Source of the DNA: Phlebiopsis flavidoalba | Taxonomy: Eukaryota; Basidiomycota; Agaricomycetes; Polyporales; Phanerochaetaceae | Direction of reading: 5' to 3' | DNA: 64,000 nucleotides | NCBI GenBank assembly: GCA_035772785.1 | Contig: JAOCPU010000001.1 | Span: 124,001 to 188,000, forward strand | Program-made: the position numbers and the translations under genes | Shown here: positions 46,461 to 57,776 of the stretch, one piece after another | How the letters are laid out: each line of letters opens with the position of its first letter | Position numbering within the stretch: the first letter of the stretch is position 1 | The notes under the pieces: model-generated | What the model saw: the letters and a program-made list of their open reading frames with translations, nothing else | The model's database searches: none | What the model was told of the DNA's origin: nothing

Positions 46461-47325
46461 TAAGGCTCCAACTGTTTAGTTTATGTTTACGAAAATTTTG
46501 TAAATAAACAGTAAACAGTTATAAACAGTTTATAAACAGTTTATAGACAGTAAACTAAACAGTATATGCCGTACTTTGAGTAACACAGCTTTCAGACACT
46601 ACCAAAGCACCCTTCGACGCTGAAACAGGACTACCAACGAATGAAACAACCTCTCCGTTGTGCCGAGGGCCACAGCGCGGACGATTGGACAGCCAGCTGC
46701 CCAGCCCGGTCATAAGCGCCGGCGCTACGCTGTTCGGTGCGAGATGTTTTACGGGCTGAGCTTGATCGACCATATGACAGCACATGGATATAATGCCTAT
46801 AGAGGGGTGGCAGATGCATTGATTAACCGAAGAGTGTGAATGTGAATGAGAGAGAAACTTACCCGACTCGAAGCTAAGGATCCCCGCGCCAATCCGGAAC
46901 ACCTGGGCATCCTGGCCCGTGGGGGCAATACGACGAGGAGGCTCTCTATGACGTCTTGAGGCTGTATGCATTATTATCCTTCTCGTTGCTTCAACCGAGG
47001 TATCGCGAGGCGTGCATGGGCGGCGCCATCCCCCGCCTCCTCGTCTCGTTATGGTAATTAGACGCCCATGCCGACGCGCGTCTTGACCGCCGTCTCATCG
47101 AGCCTTGTCGAGCTCGACACATCGTGGGGTCAGGTGCTTGCAACTGAAGAATGCGATATAATATGAGCAGCTCGATGCTATGGAAGGCTCAATACTTAGA
47201 AACTGTTTAGTTTACTGTTTTATAAACAGTTTACACCATTTTACGGACATTTTCGTAAATAAACATAAACATAAACAGTTTAAACAGTTTATAAACAGTA
47301 AATAAACTAAACAGTTGGAGCCTTA
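46461..47325. mobile_element. Non-autonomous hAT-type miniature transposon
   Basis: The ends are a perfect 24-bp terminal inverted repeat, 46461-46484 and 47302-47325, beginning TAAGGCTCCAACTGTTTAG. An exact 8-bp target-site duplication GAGTCAAC flanks it at 46453-46460 and 47326-47333. Eight-base duplications and ends of the form YARNG (here TAAGG) are hallmarks of the hAT superfamily. Just inside both ends lie AT-rich tracts with many copies of AAACAGT/ACTGTTT, like the subterminal transposase-binding repeats of hAT elements. The 630-bp core is not AT-rich and has a minus frame of 138 codons (46555-46971) that is not a transposase I recognise, so the element must rely on a transposase made elsewhere. 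The perfect ends and duplication suggest a recent insertion. It lies 27 bp downstream of tRNA-Ile. Confidence 0.88.
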
Positions 47326-47334
47326 GAGTCAACG

Positions 47335-47512
47335 TTGTCGTCTAGACTCAGTGCTCACGAGTCACTATCAGCTGAGTCCTGACTAGTAACCACATTGAAA
47401 CTTGAAGTACTCCTTACACCAGAGTCCGCCTGATTTTTTTGTAGCCTGTAGGTCGAGTGGCCCTACTTGGGACCTCCGTTTTTTGAGCATGAAGCAGCGG
47501 TCTAAGGAACGA
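47335..47512 (-). repeat. Short dispersed repeat R2, copy 2
   Basis: This is the inverted match of the repeat at 23845-24035 (see there). On the plus strand it starts right after the hAT target duplication. Without the hAT insertion, it would lie about 20 bp from the end of tRNA-Ile. Confidence 0.6.
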
Positions 47513-48040
47513 TAGTGACGCGCATTGCGCGGCTAGTCACCTCCATACACTTCCACATTTTGCGCAAACCCCGAAGTGGCGTATGCAGCAATCAACGACC
47601 TTGAAGCCCCGGATACTCGTGCTACTCACGCTTTGTTTGGGCTGGTAGGCTTTCCACACACACAGCTTAGTGAGAGTGAGAACTTGCTGCTACATCGCTT
47701 GACCTGCTTTGACGTCTAAGTTCTCCCACAAGTCTATTGGACTTAATCCAGCGCTTCGAGTCTAGCAGTCTCAATTATTTCCCAAAAACTTACGAGCTTA
47801 CAAGGATATAGTGATGAACAAGATGATAGATAGAATTCAAGTTTAGATAGGGTTGAAGGGTACGGGATCTGGAACGAGATACATAACAGAATGCGGCAGT
47901 CCGTCACTTAGTCTGTGGATTTCGTCGAAGGGGGAGAGGGGCTCTCTGCCCTGGAGGGGCGTCCCGACGCTCTAGCATTCCTCGAACCAACGTCCAGTTG
48001 AGAAGTGCGGCTCGTGAGAGTGGTAGTGCCGTCATAATCT

Positions 48041-50667
48041 TCAATGGTCTTCTGCTTCTTGGATGGCCTTCCGTTTCAATACGGCCGTATCGTCGTTCGA
48101 CTTATCGTTATCTCCGCTCGGCTTTGGCTTTGTGTTGTCATCGAGAGCCTGCTCCAGACGCACCTTGTCGCGCAGACGATCGCAAGAGTTTTGCTCGGGT
48201 GCGACAACAATATTCTCTCGTCGCAGCTCCAACGCGATACCGGTAAAGGACCTACGGTAGCGTTTGTACAGATCATGGGTTTGGCGATAGTGAACGGAGG
48301 GGGTTCTGTCATATCCTTTCGGCAGACTCGTAGGCCTTCCTCAGCGCGAAGTGGCACTGGAGGAGCCCCTTGGGAGACCTTCTTGACTTGTTCATGAAGG
48401 CCAGCTTTCTCTATGAGCTCAAGGAGCGTTTGGTCCGTCAGCATGATCTCCATCCGAGAATCATCTTCGTGTCTGGTGGTTGCACGGACTATGGCGACTT
48501 GTCGGTGAACATCTTTATGGAATCATTATTCTCGTCATGAGAAGACATAATGATACTAGTGTGCGTTTTACCGGATTCGGCTTATTCGGCCGGCTGTGCT
48601 ATCCTCCTACCATGCTGTGCCTCGTGTTTTTGCGGCTATGTTCGAGTATCCTGATAGGCTTTTGAGGCATACCCCTGTTGAAGACTACATGTTCCCGCTG
48701 AAATGTTTCCCTATGAACCCTCTCAGCCTCGTGGAAGGACATTTCCGATAGGGCTATCGCTGATTATGCCGACCTGTCACTGCATGTGCTACATGCACGC
48801 ATGACGAATATTTCGATTTAGCGGACGCGAATGAGTGCTCAGTTGCCCGGTCAACATATGTGTGTGATACACTGTAAGGACTGAATAAAACATATCTTCT
48901 GGTCAATACTTATCCTGTGGTATCGTATCTGTTGGGCGGTCTTGTAAATGGCCTTCGCTTGATGATAGTGACCTTAGGCTTCTTCTCTCCTCTGCGTCAT
49001 TTCGTTGCCTTCTCAAAGACTTGACTCAACATGTGGCTCCCGAACATGCTGGATTACGATGCCTCTCAGGCCGGACGGTCAAGTTGGCTCTCGGCGTTGG
49101 TGCCAAAATGTCGGATCATGCTTCAAGTCTGATGGGCTGCGGGATGCTCGTGGCCTTGCGCATTTGGCCAGTTTGGTCTTTCGTTTGTATCAACCCCTTG
49201 TCATACTCAGCACTAGCGTCTGCCCGTGAGTTAACACCTATTGGTGTCCTAAATGAGAAATGTCTGTGCATCTTCTTTGCTTTGTACGGCATCCTCTGGT
49301 CGCCCTTTCGGGTCGTTGGCGCTCTGCGAATACTTGTCTGCACTTGTATTGATTTTCCCACTCGGTCGGTCATCCTGTCGATTTCGACGTTTCGACCTGC
49401 CATCCCGACGAGTCTTTCCGGGACTTACAAGGCTCGCGGTACCCTTCTTACCATTCGTTTGGTCGAGCTTCCTTATGACTACCCAACTTCGGTCGTCAGC
49501 TTGGTATGGTGTGCCGCGTTCCGTCGTGCTGAAGGCTTGCTGCCGCGCGTCCATTAACGTTTCGTGACTAATAGGTGCTGTCGATTCTGCAGTGTCCTGA
49601 AACTTTCTTCGCCGAGTCTTTTTGCGTTCTGCAGTCTTGTTCTGGACGGGATGTCATACTGGTATAACCCGGCAGAAAGGTTCCACGGGAGCAGACTCGC
49701 TTTTGGTGGTGAGTGTGATCGAGGGATCCCATCCCAGCTGAAGTTTCGGGAGCGAAAGCCATTCCTGAGAATGAAGCGACAAGGATCTCGGTGTCTCCTG
49801 AGAGGACGCCTTTCGAGTCACGCAGCCAAGATCCAATGAACAAATGAGCCATCAGACTGCGTAACCTGTAACATGTCGATGACGTCAGAACACATAGACG
49901 TCCGACCGGGCTACAGTAACCGAAATAACCGGGCATGGAGGAAGCTCTTCGATGGTAAAGCCCGATCACGAAGCATCGGCGATAGGGTCTTCTCATACAT
50001 GGAGGTCATTGCATTGACCAGGAACCTTTCCTTTGGGGCGTCCTGTGAAGTAGGGCGCCCCCAGTTATAGCATACAGGAGCGACAACCATTTTACGACAA
50101 CGCACCCTTCAATGAGAGTTCTCAGGGCGTGTTTATTCATTCTTGACTCGTCCTCGTGCGTACGAACGTCGAGCGCACACTAGGCTGCGGGCTAATTCAT
50201 CCATGTGATAGGATCATCCTCTAGCTTGACCTTCTCCTGATCCCTCTAGCAAATCCGGCTATCGAGTGTTGTGTTACGAGCGTTTAGTCTCTTTCGCGAG
50301 AACGCGGCGTGAGGATTGCCTTAGATGTCAAGCTCTGTGTTGATGTGCTCCAGGAATCTCAGCCGGTCTCCTTTGACGGACATGCATTGTTCTCTTGGCG
50401 AAGAGTCTTCTGAAGGGGCTTGAAAGACGGATAGTCCAAGCCGTCACCATGTTCTTGACGCAGTAGATGCGTGGACGGCTGTCCCCGACACCGCCAGGTA
50501 TTGCTCGAAGAAGGACCTCTTCACTTCAGGGACTTGTTCGTCGAGGTCCCAGACCATGTTCTGGCGTTCCTTGTGCAGGTTGAAGTGAGAAGGAGCTGTG
50601 TTGCGACTCCGGATCGTTTTGTCTCTTCGTGGGAGACGAAAGAGGCATGGACGGACGTTTAGAACAT
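48041..50667 (-). pseudogene. FunK1 protein kinase, copy B, disrupted
   Basis: This is an inverted paralog of FunK1 copy A. The ATG at 50665-50667 matches that of copy A but is followed by an extra T (ATGTTCTAAACG against ATGTCTAAACG), which breaks the frame at once. Recognisable remnants are RCFVIG near 49970, LGWDPSITLTTKS near 49730, ANDPKGRPEDAVQ near 49310 (copy A has ANDRGPEDAVQ), FTDKSP near 48500, LRKAYESAERI near 48340 and the tail DDTAVLKRKAIQEAED, ending at 48041. I could not find an intact catalytic loop or the LADLEYA motif in the expected place (48700-48900). There the minus-strand frames are full of stops. It is more decayed than copy A and probably non-functional. Confidence 0.65.
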
Positions 50668-50760
50668 AGTGTAGGCAGAGAGGAAGGAGTGCGACTGCTC
50701 GTACTGTGTCAGGGGAGTGAGGGGGATTTGGCGTCCCTCTCGTAGCAGCTACGTAAGCCT

Positions 50761-50770
50761 CCTTTTATGG
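50761..50770 (-). promoter_or_regulatory. TATA-like box upstream of FunK1 copy B
   Basis: On the minus strand this reads CCATAAAAGG, identical to the same place in copy A, about 95-105 bp upstream of the ATG. Confidence 0.4.
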
Positions 50771-50951
50771 GATACATTGGTAGCCGACCTGTGGTCGCGT
50801 GCTTGTTTTCTTCCTCATGTTCGGGGCAGTGTTCTGCGTGTGGCCGTAGGACACCGTAGCAGAGAACAATGGGGAAAGGTGCAGGTTCGAATACCACTGC
50901 CTAAACGGGAACGTTGATACTTGTCGTTTTCGAACTCCGCTAGTAGGCCAC

Positions 50952-53439
50952 GAGGCCATCTTACATTAAGTCTCGACGGTGGCCTCGGCCATTTTTAATA
51001 CCGTCTCGCTTGTGTTAGCGTCAGCGGTACACAGTTCGTGGGGGGGGAGCTGTTTGCGTCCTTATTTTGAGCGGCTCTTGGAGATTGCGCTGGGGTCCAC
51101 CTGGGAAGGCTGGTATGTCAGATTGTAGCCGATACTCGACCCATTTACTCTCGAGCGCCCGTCGCACGCGCATGTGGATGCATGTTGGACGCGCATGGAC
51201 ACCGTAAGTGTATTCAATGAATTCCCCGAGTCTATAGGCATGAGCGTACCCTGTACACGAGGCATTAATGAAAAGGGTGTGATTTCCTTTCCACTTCGGC
51301 GGCGGGAAAACTGGGAATGCCGTCCACGCGCACGATAGGGAGCACATAGATCTAGCGGACCGAGGAGTGCCACATAGCGATATCAGTACTCGCTGTGCAC
51401 ATGCCCTTGTAAGCATTACATGATGATTGCGCAATCACGCTAGTTCCGATTTACACTCTGACTCTCGATTGCGCTAACATGCTAACTATCAAAGTTACGA
51501 CTGGTGTCAAGGCCCCCTAGCTCCTGTCGCGAGACCCTTGGAAAGGTCTTGTAGACGAAGGCGAAACGTCGCCCCTTTTTACCGAAAAAAGGGACTTGCG
51601 ATTGGATATCTGTAACGACATAGATGGCTGAATATCTAGATTGTTGCGAGCGGAAGCGAGCATTTACTGCCTATAGGAGCTGAAAACCCCCTCGCGAACA
51701 AATAAAAAGGTAGGGCCGTGGGCACGCATTGCATATACGGATCCCCCCCCCGACACCGCACCCCTTGCACCGCCACCCCCCTAAACCGCCCCTACAGGGC
51801 GCATGTCATGTCGATAGCATAAAATGCTCCAATGGATTCTATTCAAACGCCTGGAATTTATGAATAGTACACGGCCCTTCTGGCGCGCCCCTCGCCGAGC
51901 TGCGCTCGGCTCGTGCACGCGCCATGTATTTTTAAACAGATTGACTTTGGATTGACTTGAAGACTAACGCAGAGATTCACACGGTCAAAGCGAATTGTGA
52001 CAACTGAGGTCAGTCTAATGACCATCACATGAAGAGTGTCGGATCCAATCGAATAGAGACTGGATGTTTGATTGAAACTAACTGCAGAACAAGGTGTATG
52101 TGTGCAGACATTGGTTGGGGATAGGTGTTTGGTGTAAGCGAGTAGCACTGGCGAGAGGGGAGCTGCCCCGCCAGATAGGGACAGGGGTTTTCTATGGCAC
52201 AAAGCGAAATGCGTAGTTTTTTTTAGGGAACGTACTACCAGACCATAGTACAGTACTATCCGGGAGACCAAACCACAGTACAGTACTTCCATTAAACCTG
52301 GTGCCTTTAAAACAGGCTCGTTATAGCCTTTGCTATGAGCGAAGGCCTGTCCGACACCACTAGCAGCGGACAGACCATCCATCTCTTCTCCGACTAACGG
52401 AATGATGATGACGCAATTTATTGTGGAGCCGACAGGCGCGCGGCGCGCGGCAGCGTATGCCCGTGAAGCAAAAGGTAACAAATCGGTTCTGACCGTGAGA
52501 ACGACCCCAGATCTTGCAGTCGATCGCAGGTGGGTTTGGGCACAAAAATCGAGCAATAACACCGTTACCCCGGCTCACCGGGTAGCGGGGACAAGGACAA
52601 ATGATAGCACGTAGCGCCCGTTCTCAAGCTGCTGGTTCCCAATGACCTCGTTCACGGTTCTAGCACTCTCGACTGTAAATCTTTTGTCTCGAATTTATTG
52701 CGGCTGCACTCAGCTCTGCTTGAGCTTTAGTTCGATACCAGAAATTGTATCTCTCACCAATTTTTCGCTGTGGCCATCGAACGGCGCCGGTATTCTTGTT
52801 CACTTCCTGCACAAACACTGATACATACATCACCGTCTAGATTGGCTCAGCATGGATTATGAGCTCTATCTAATAACCCATGCATGTTACTCAACCTCTG
52901 AGACCTTTATGGTACAGATTTCAACATATCAACGATATTCAGGCCAGGGCGCTTACGACTTGACCCCACAGCGCACGACACTCCGCCACAGGCTCACGCA
53001 CGCCGCTCGTGGACCAAGCGGACTAAGGATAGTCACATTTCAAAAAAGTCGACGGAGAGGCATGAAGGGGCAACTAGTGAATTTTGCATGTAGATACTAA
53101 AATGAAACATCACACTGTACAATAGCTTTGCGAGCACCCGACGCGAGCCGCGTGTCCATATTGTCAGTAGCTGCGAGAGTACATCTACCGTCTGAAATTG
53201 CGCGGAAGCTCACGTCTACACTCCTGAAGATATACTTGCTATTGAATATACTAGCAGTTACCCCGTGCTCCGCACGGACAATATTCCATTTGCGAGCGAT
53301 GAGTTTTAATTTAAGTACTCGCTTGTTACTTAATATTCACAGATGGAGCAAAATTGCCAACCCATCTGTTGCAGTACTGACTGAGATCGAACCAAGAAAA
53401 ATTTGACTAATTGTCCTCACTCGGTACTCAGTAACTTCC
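50952..53439. other. Gene-poor region with chance-like frames
   Basis: About 2.5 kb without a recognised gene. The longest frame is minus 51858-52562 (234 codons); it shows no domain, and part of it covers a diverged direct repeat (CAGACCATAGTACAGTACT and CAAACCACAGTACAGTACT, 52230-52290). A minus frame at 51021-51434 (137 codons, FPVFPPPKWKGNHTL) is also unmatched. Small hairpins occur at 51573-51593 (CCCTTTTT against AAAAAAGGG) and at about 51895-51912 (GCCGAG-CTGCG-CTCGGC). Confidence 0.35.
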
Positions 53440-53693
53440 AACTCACCGATGTCACCATAGCTGCTAAGTGACCCTGTGTCACGCTGGCTGCTAAACCGAT
53501 GTTTACGCTAGCTATTAAGTAAATCGACGTCACGCTGGCTGCTAAGTAAAAACCGACGTCACGCTGACTGCTGAGTGAACTGATGTCACGCCAGCCGTTA
53601 AAACCGTGCTCGATGTGACACACCGAGCACGCTGTACAAGCTCTCACGCCGTATTCGGTGTGTCACACTGGCTCCTGAACTCATTGACCTTAC
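53440..53693. repeat. Degenerate minisatellite, unit about 28 bp
   Basis: Seven to eight diverged tandem units with the consensus CGACGTCACGCTGGCTGC followed by TAAGTAAA. The best units are at 53525-53552 and 53553-53580. Unit spacing ranges from about 23 to 34 bp. Several units contain GACGTCAC or GATGTCAC, close to the core bound by CREB/ATF-type bZIP proteins. There are no unique spacers, so this is not a CRISPR-like array. Confidence 0.75.
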
Positions 53694-54467
53694 TACTGAG
53701 TCTAAATCTATACTACAGTAGACTTATGTATGACTGTAAGCGAGAAGCCTTTGCTCCTTGCGAGTTTGAGATGTCCTTCGAGGACGTCCTTAAATACCTG
53801 TAGATAATGCACTGGAAAATTCTATGAATAATCACATGCCCTAGGGCCGATCACATACATCATCGCACCCCGCTTCGGCTCCAATTCTTGAACATTCGAC
53901 GCTTTGACGCAATACTAACTGCCCTTTGCGTCGAAATCAATGTACCGTGCACAATGCAACGTGAACGCGAGCCGTGCCGCAAGTAACTTGAAGCCGTCAC
54001 GTGCGACTGACCAATGAAAATGCCCCTTGTATCCGTGAACCCACGTGACGTTTTGATTCGCCGTGTTTTATTATATTAGATGCATTAAACGGACCCCCGG
54101 GTTCGTCTCAGCCACAGAGTGTTTGTGACAAGAGAGTGAGTAAACATACGTCGTCGTGAAGAATTAGATACATAGAGTCAACGGCCCTCAAGCATCCTAG
54201 CGTGAAAAATCAAGCTCCGGCAGTCGGTAGGGGCCACTAGCAAGCGTGCTCACGATCGACGGATGGATTGACGGTGCCTAGGGGTGTGAGAGCACTTATA
54301 CCGAAGCCTCGACCACTGAAGATCAGGATGAAGCTCATCCTGGGAAGGAACAACCAGACAAGGCCAGGTCCGGCGCGCGGACCTTCGCGGCGTGCGCCGG
54401 AAACCCATCATTGGCGAGCTTCTAGCCGCAACAATGGCGGGTGCTGGGCTAGGGAATGTCAGTGAGT
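53694..54467. other. No gene recognised
   Basis: About 770 bp without a recognised gene. A minus frame of 215 codons starts at 54897 and ends at 54250; it overlaps two of the three 80-bp repeats next to this stretch and has no known domain. Confidence 0.35.
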
Positions 54468-55090
54468 CGCGCGTTGGTTTCTTCTCCTCCATAGAGGCCT
54501 GAAGGCACTCTTGGGGCCCGGGGACCTCGTAGAGGTCCGTGCTCACCCCCGAGGGATCCTGCTTACCTTTTCTCCACAGAGGTTCGGGATAGGAAGTTGG
54601 ATACGAGAGGCGACGCTGTAACAGAAGCCGGGTGCTGCTAAGCATCATCAAGAGTCGCGCCGAGGTGGGAAGACTGCCAGTGAAGATCTGGTAATATGCG
54701 TAGAAATCTCGCACGAACTCCCTTGGGGGTGCGTGTTGGTTCCCCATGCGTAGAGGGTACTCGTCTCGGTGGACAACGAAGAGGGTCCACACCCTTCCCC
54801 CGAGTGACCATGCATTCCCTTTCTGCTTGTCACATGTACCAACAACATCCAGAATGTAGGACTCACCTGCCAGGGGAAGATGTCGGACTGATAACATAAC
54901 CCCCGACCGCCTAAAACAGAGCTAGAGGGACTGCTTGTCAGCCACTAGTGTCTTGGAGGAGGGCAAGAGCAGTGCTTACGTTCTACCCGGCTGACAGGTG
55001 AAAATTGGGCGCGTGTTGTTTCCCCTCCGTAGAGGGTACTCGTCTCGGAGACCACTGGGCAGAGGTCCGCTGCCCATCCCCCGAGAACTA
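54468..55090. repeat. Three dispersed copies of an 80-bp repeat
   Basis: Similar blocks lie at about 54468-54555, 54727-54806 and 55010-55090, all in the same orientation, with starts 259 and 283 bp apart. Shared parts on the plus strand are GCGTGTTGGTTTC, CTCCGTAGAGGGTACTCG, TCTCGG, AGAGGTCC and CCCCCGAG. The DNA between the blocks is unrelated. Read on the minus strand the blocks give loosely similar peptides (LYGGEETNAR in one, LYGGETTRAQ in another), so they could be repeated small exons. A structured RNA or protein-binding element is equally possible. Nothing matches a family I know. Confidence 0.55.
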
Positions 55091-56204
55091 TCTACATCGA
55101 CACGACGAACGTTACAGGAAGGCCAATCGGCCATCACACCCTCACCCAACCACACCTACATTTCACCCATTCAGGCGGCAGCGCCTCCCTCGAAGCCCAA
55201 GCCAAACCCCGCGGGAACACCCATGTGCAGCCCCTTTCGCAGCATCGACAGCCTCGAGTAACCGAAGGTACCCGCTACGGCACATTCAGGAAGGATGGCG
55301 GGCTGGGGGTTTCGTACGGTCTGACGAGAGCTCTGGGAGTGGGGGTGGTTGATACAAGGGCGTGTAGATTTGTCTGAGTGGTGAGCGGGACATGATGCGA
55401 GCGGAACATTTGCTGACTACACTCCGCCTGGCAACGTCCACCAGCAACCACCACCTGACCAAGCTCGCATCCCATCCAACAACCTAGTGTGGGGTTGCGG
55501 CAGCTGAAAGAGACGAAAGACGGAGGTGAGGCTGGTGGACGTGTCCAGGTGGCCCACGAGTGCAGGTGTACGTAGACAAGGTAGGGGAGGGAGAGAGAAA
55601 GAAACATCGAGGAACCGAGATGGAGGGGAAGGGGAAAGGTGGGACGACCGAAGAAATAGGACTCGACGGGTATTTATGCCTTTCGAACCGCGGCTGACTC
55701 GCTCTCGTCCGCCGTTCGACTGGCCAGCCGCGTCCGCCATTCCCGAGTCGTCCGCGCGACAGCCTCTACCGATCGACTGGCAATGTTAGAGTTCACAGCG
55801 GCATCACTCAGTTGTGCTTCGAGGGCGCGAAGCTCTCGCTGTTAGTCCTAATGTGGAGTTACACTTGCCGCTTCAGGACATAATCGAAGCGCAAGTACCA
55901 TAACGCCGGCGTTTTCTTCGTCGTCCTCGTTGGCTCGTCTTCGTTTGCAAAGGCGGTGCAGAGATCTGCTAGTGTCGATGCAAGCTACTTCACACCACCC
56001 TTCGGGACCAAGCCAGGGCGGAATGATAGTTTCTCCGCTGCGTACGTCTTGCTCCAGGTCTCCCCCAAGCCCTTATTAGAAAGGGACAGGCTGAACAAAT
56101 TTGCAAGTAAAAGTAGATCCAAGAAAGCGCATTGAGCCCTACCGCTTGCATGTAGATTAGGAGTGAGTACAATAGAAGCACGAACCAAGAAATTAGATGA
56201 TATC
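55091..56204. other. No gene recognised
   Basis: About 1.1 kb. Frames on both strands near 55275-55790 are proline/serine-rich or arginine-rich and look like opposite readings of one low-complexity stretch. The last 150 bp are the 3' flank of the AP endonuclease gene. Confidence 0.35.
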
Positions 56205-57776
56205 AGTCCTGATCAGAGCCCATCTCCGCTCTTTTGCATTTCCAGTACCACTGGACAGTGATCCGACGCGCCGTAGATTTCGTTCCGGATCTCGCACAGT
56301 TGAACCTTTTCGAGGAGTCGCTCGCTCAAGACAACTGTAGTGGACGGTCAGAAACGAGAAAACGGTCACAGATGTGACCGAAACCTACAATGATCGATGT
56401 CCGTCGCCACCCCAGGCCTTTTGGCGCGCACGACAGTTGAATCGGTATGAGAAGTATGTGTAATGTTTCAAGTCCGGATGGAGGTGTCGCCAGACATCGA
56501 CCATCTTCTTCTCGCCTTTTTCTCCAGGATCTTCTTCGTAAACGCAGTAGTCTCCGCCTCAGTATAACCTGGTGTTTTATTCCAGTTTCGTCTTGGGATT
56601 GGCAAGGTCCCCAGCGCAGTAGGTGCGACGTTTGATGTCGCCTGTCCAGATGACTGGCTTTTTAGCGTCAAGCGAATGTACGTAAGTGGGTGAAAATGCT
56701 CGTTCCAGTGTTGTCTTCTCCGTTAAAGTCTGAAAACAGTGCGCATGTTAGGCGTTGAGGGTCGCGATGGCAAGATGATACTGACCTTTGAGTCCTAAGT
56801 ACCTGCGTTGACGACATACGTTTGTTTTCCCACGACGTACGCGCTCTCGAACTCCAGCGTAACAATTCGGCCTTTAACTGAGTCTGGGTCTGGATGGCCA
56901 GGAAGCGTGTAATCTACGGAGAGTGGCTTGATCTTCGAGAGTATCGCCGTTCCTGCTGTTGAACAACACCACATCAGTGTCCGAGGGTCGTAGAAAGTGA
57001 CGCAATAGGACCCACAGTAAGTCTTCTTGGATGATATCGCCCAGTACCTGTTGTGTGGGTAGCGGCTTGCCAGAGCTGGGACTCCACAGGGTCTATTATT
57101 AACCTGACGACGGGGCGGCGTGATCATCGAGAAGGGCGGAGTTACGAAACACATCATCACACACCTTCGTCTCAGTTAAGCACAAGAATATCGGCATCCT
57201 CTGCTTCGACATAGTTGCTTGAACCCCTGCGCGAGTCAAATGTGAATGATGACCCCGAAGGACCAGAAGTGCTCGCACCTTCTTAGAGCTGGCGGCCAGC
57301 CCACATATGTTCCACGGTCTGCAATCCGGATCGCATCTGGGCCCTTTGGAGGGAACTCGATTTTGGCGGGAAGAGCCTTGTTGGTGGGCTGACCGTTTGG
57401 TGCCAGCTCTGAGGCGGCACCTGCAGCTGCACCTCTGCCTTTACCTTCTTCGCATTTGACCCCAGAGGTTTCAGGCTCGTCGTTAGCTTTACGTTTCGCA
57501 GAGACCTACAGCGTTATGAGCGTAACGAATCAGATGGCTCTGGCCTGATGAGGAGACTGGTGAGTCTAATCATGGACTCACCTTGGACCCGCTCGAAGCC
57601 TCGGATGAAAGCTTTTGTGGCATGTTTCGAAAGCTCGGATTCGGTCGCGACAAAGAGGACAGTCTGCGGTGGTGTATAAGGGTGCTGCAATTCCTAGGGC
57701 CTATGTAACGCGCAAAGTTAAAGGTTCTTAACAAAGTAGTCGCGGTTGCAAGCTGGCAGGACACAGCTGGGAACAT
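56205..57776 (-). CDS. AP endonuclease, exonuclease III/APE1 family
   Basis: This is a base-excision-repair enzyme that cuts DNA 5' to abasic sites. The N-terminal 51 residues from 57776 are arginine-rich without acidic residues ([20 protein letters not shown]...) and resemble a mitochondrial presequence. The next ATG (57623) gives [14 protein letters not shown] and a charged, probably nuclear N-terminus. Domain blocks: [87 protein letters not shown] (near 56640), [53 protein letters not shown], and the catalytic SDHCPV (near 56245), ending [12 protein letters not shown]. The D-x-N of the GDLN active site is obscured by a frame break (GDIKRRT). The order and length fit APE1-like enzymes. Confidence 0.85.

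Larger units (their letters stand above)
47640..50951 (-). repeat. FunK1 duplication unit, copy B
   Basis: This is the inverted counterpart of the unit at 24160-27665. It is about 200 bp shorter and diverged by many substitutions and small indels, so the duplication is not very recent. The 3' flank match ends near 47640 and the upstream match near 50951 (TACTAGCGGAGTTCGAAA on the minus strand). Confidence 0.7.

Noticed and set aside
53440..53693. Possible CRISPR-like array
   Set aside because: Units are diverged and directly tandem, with no unique spacers, and the genome is eukaryotic.
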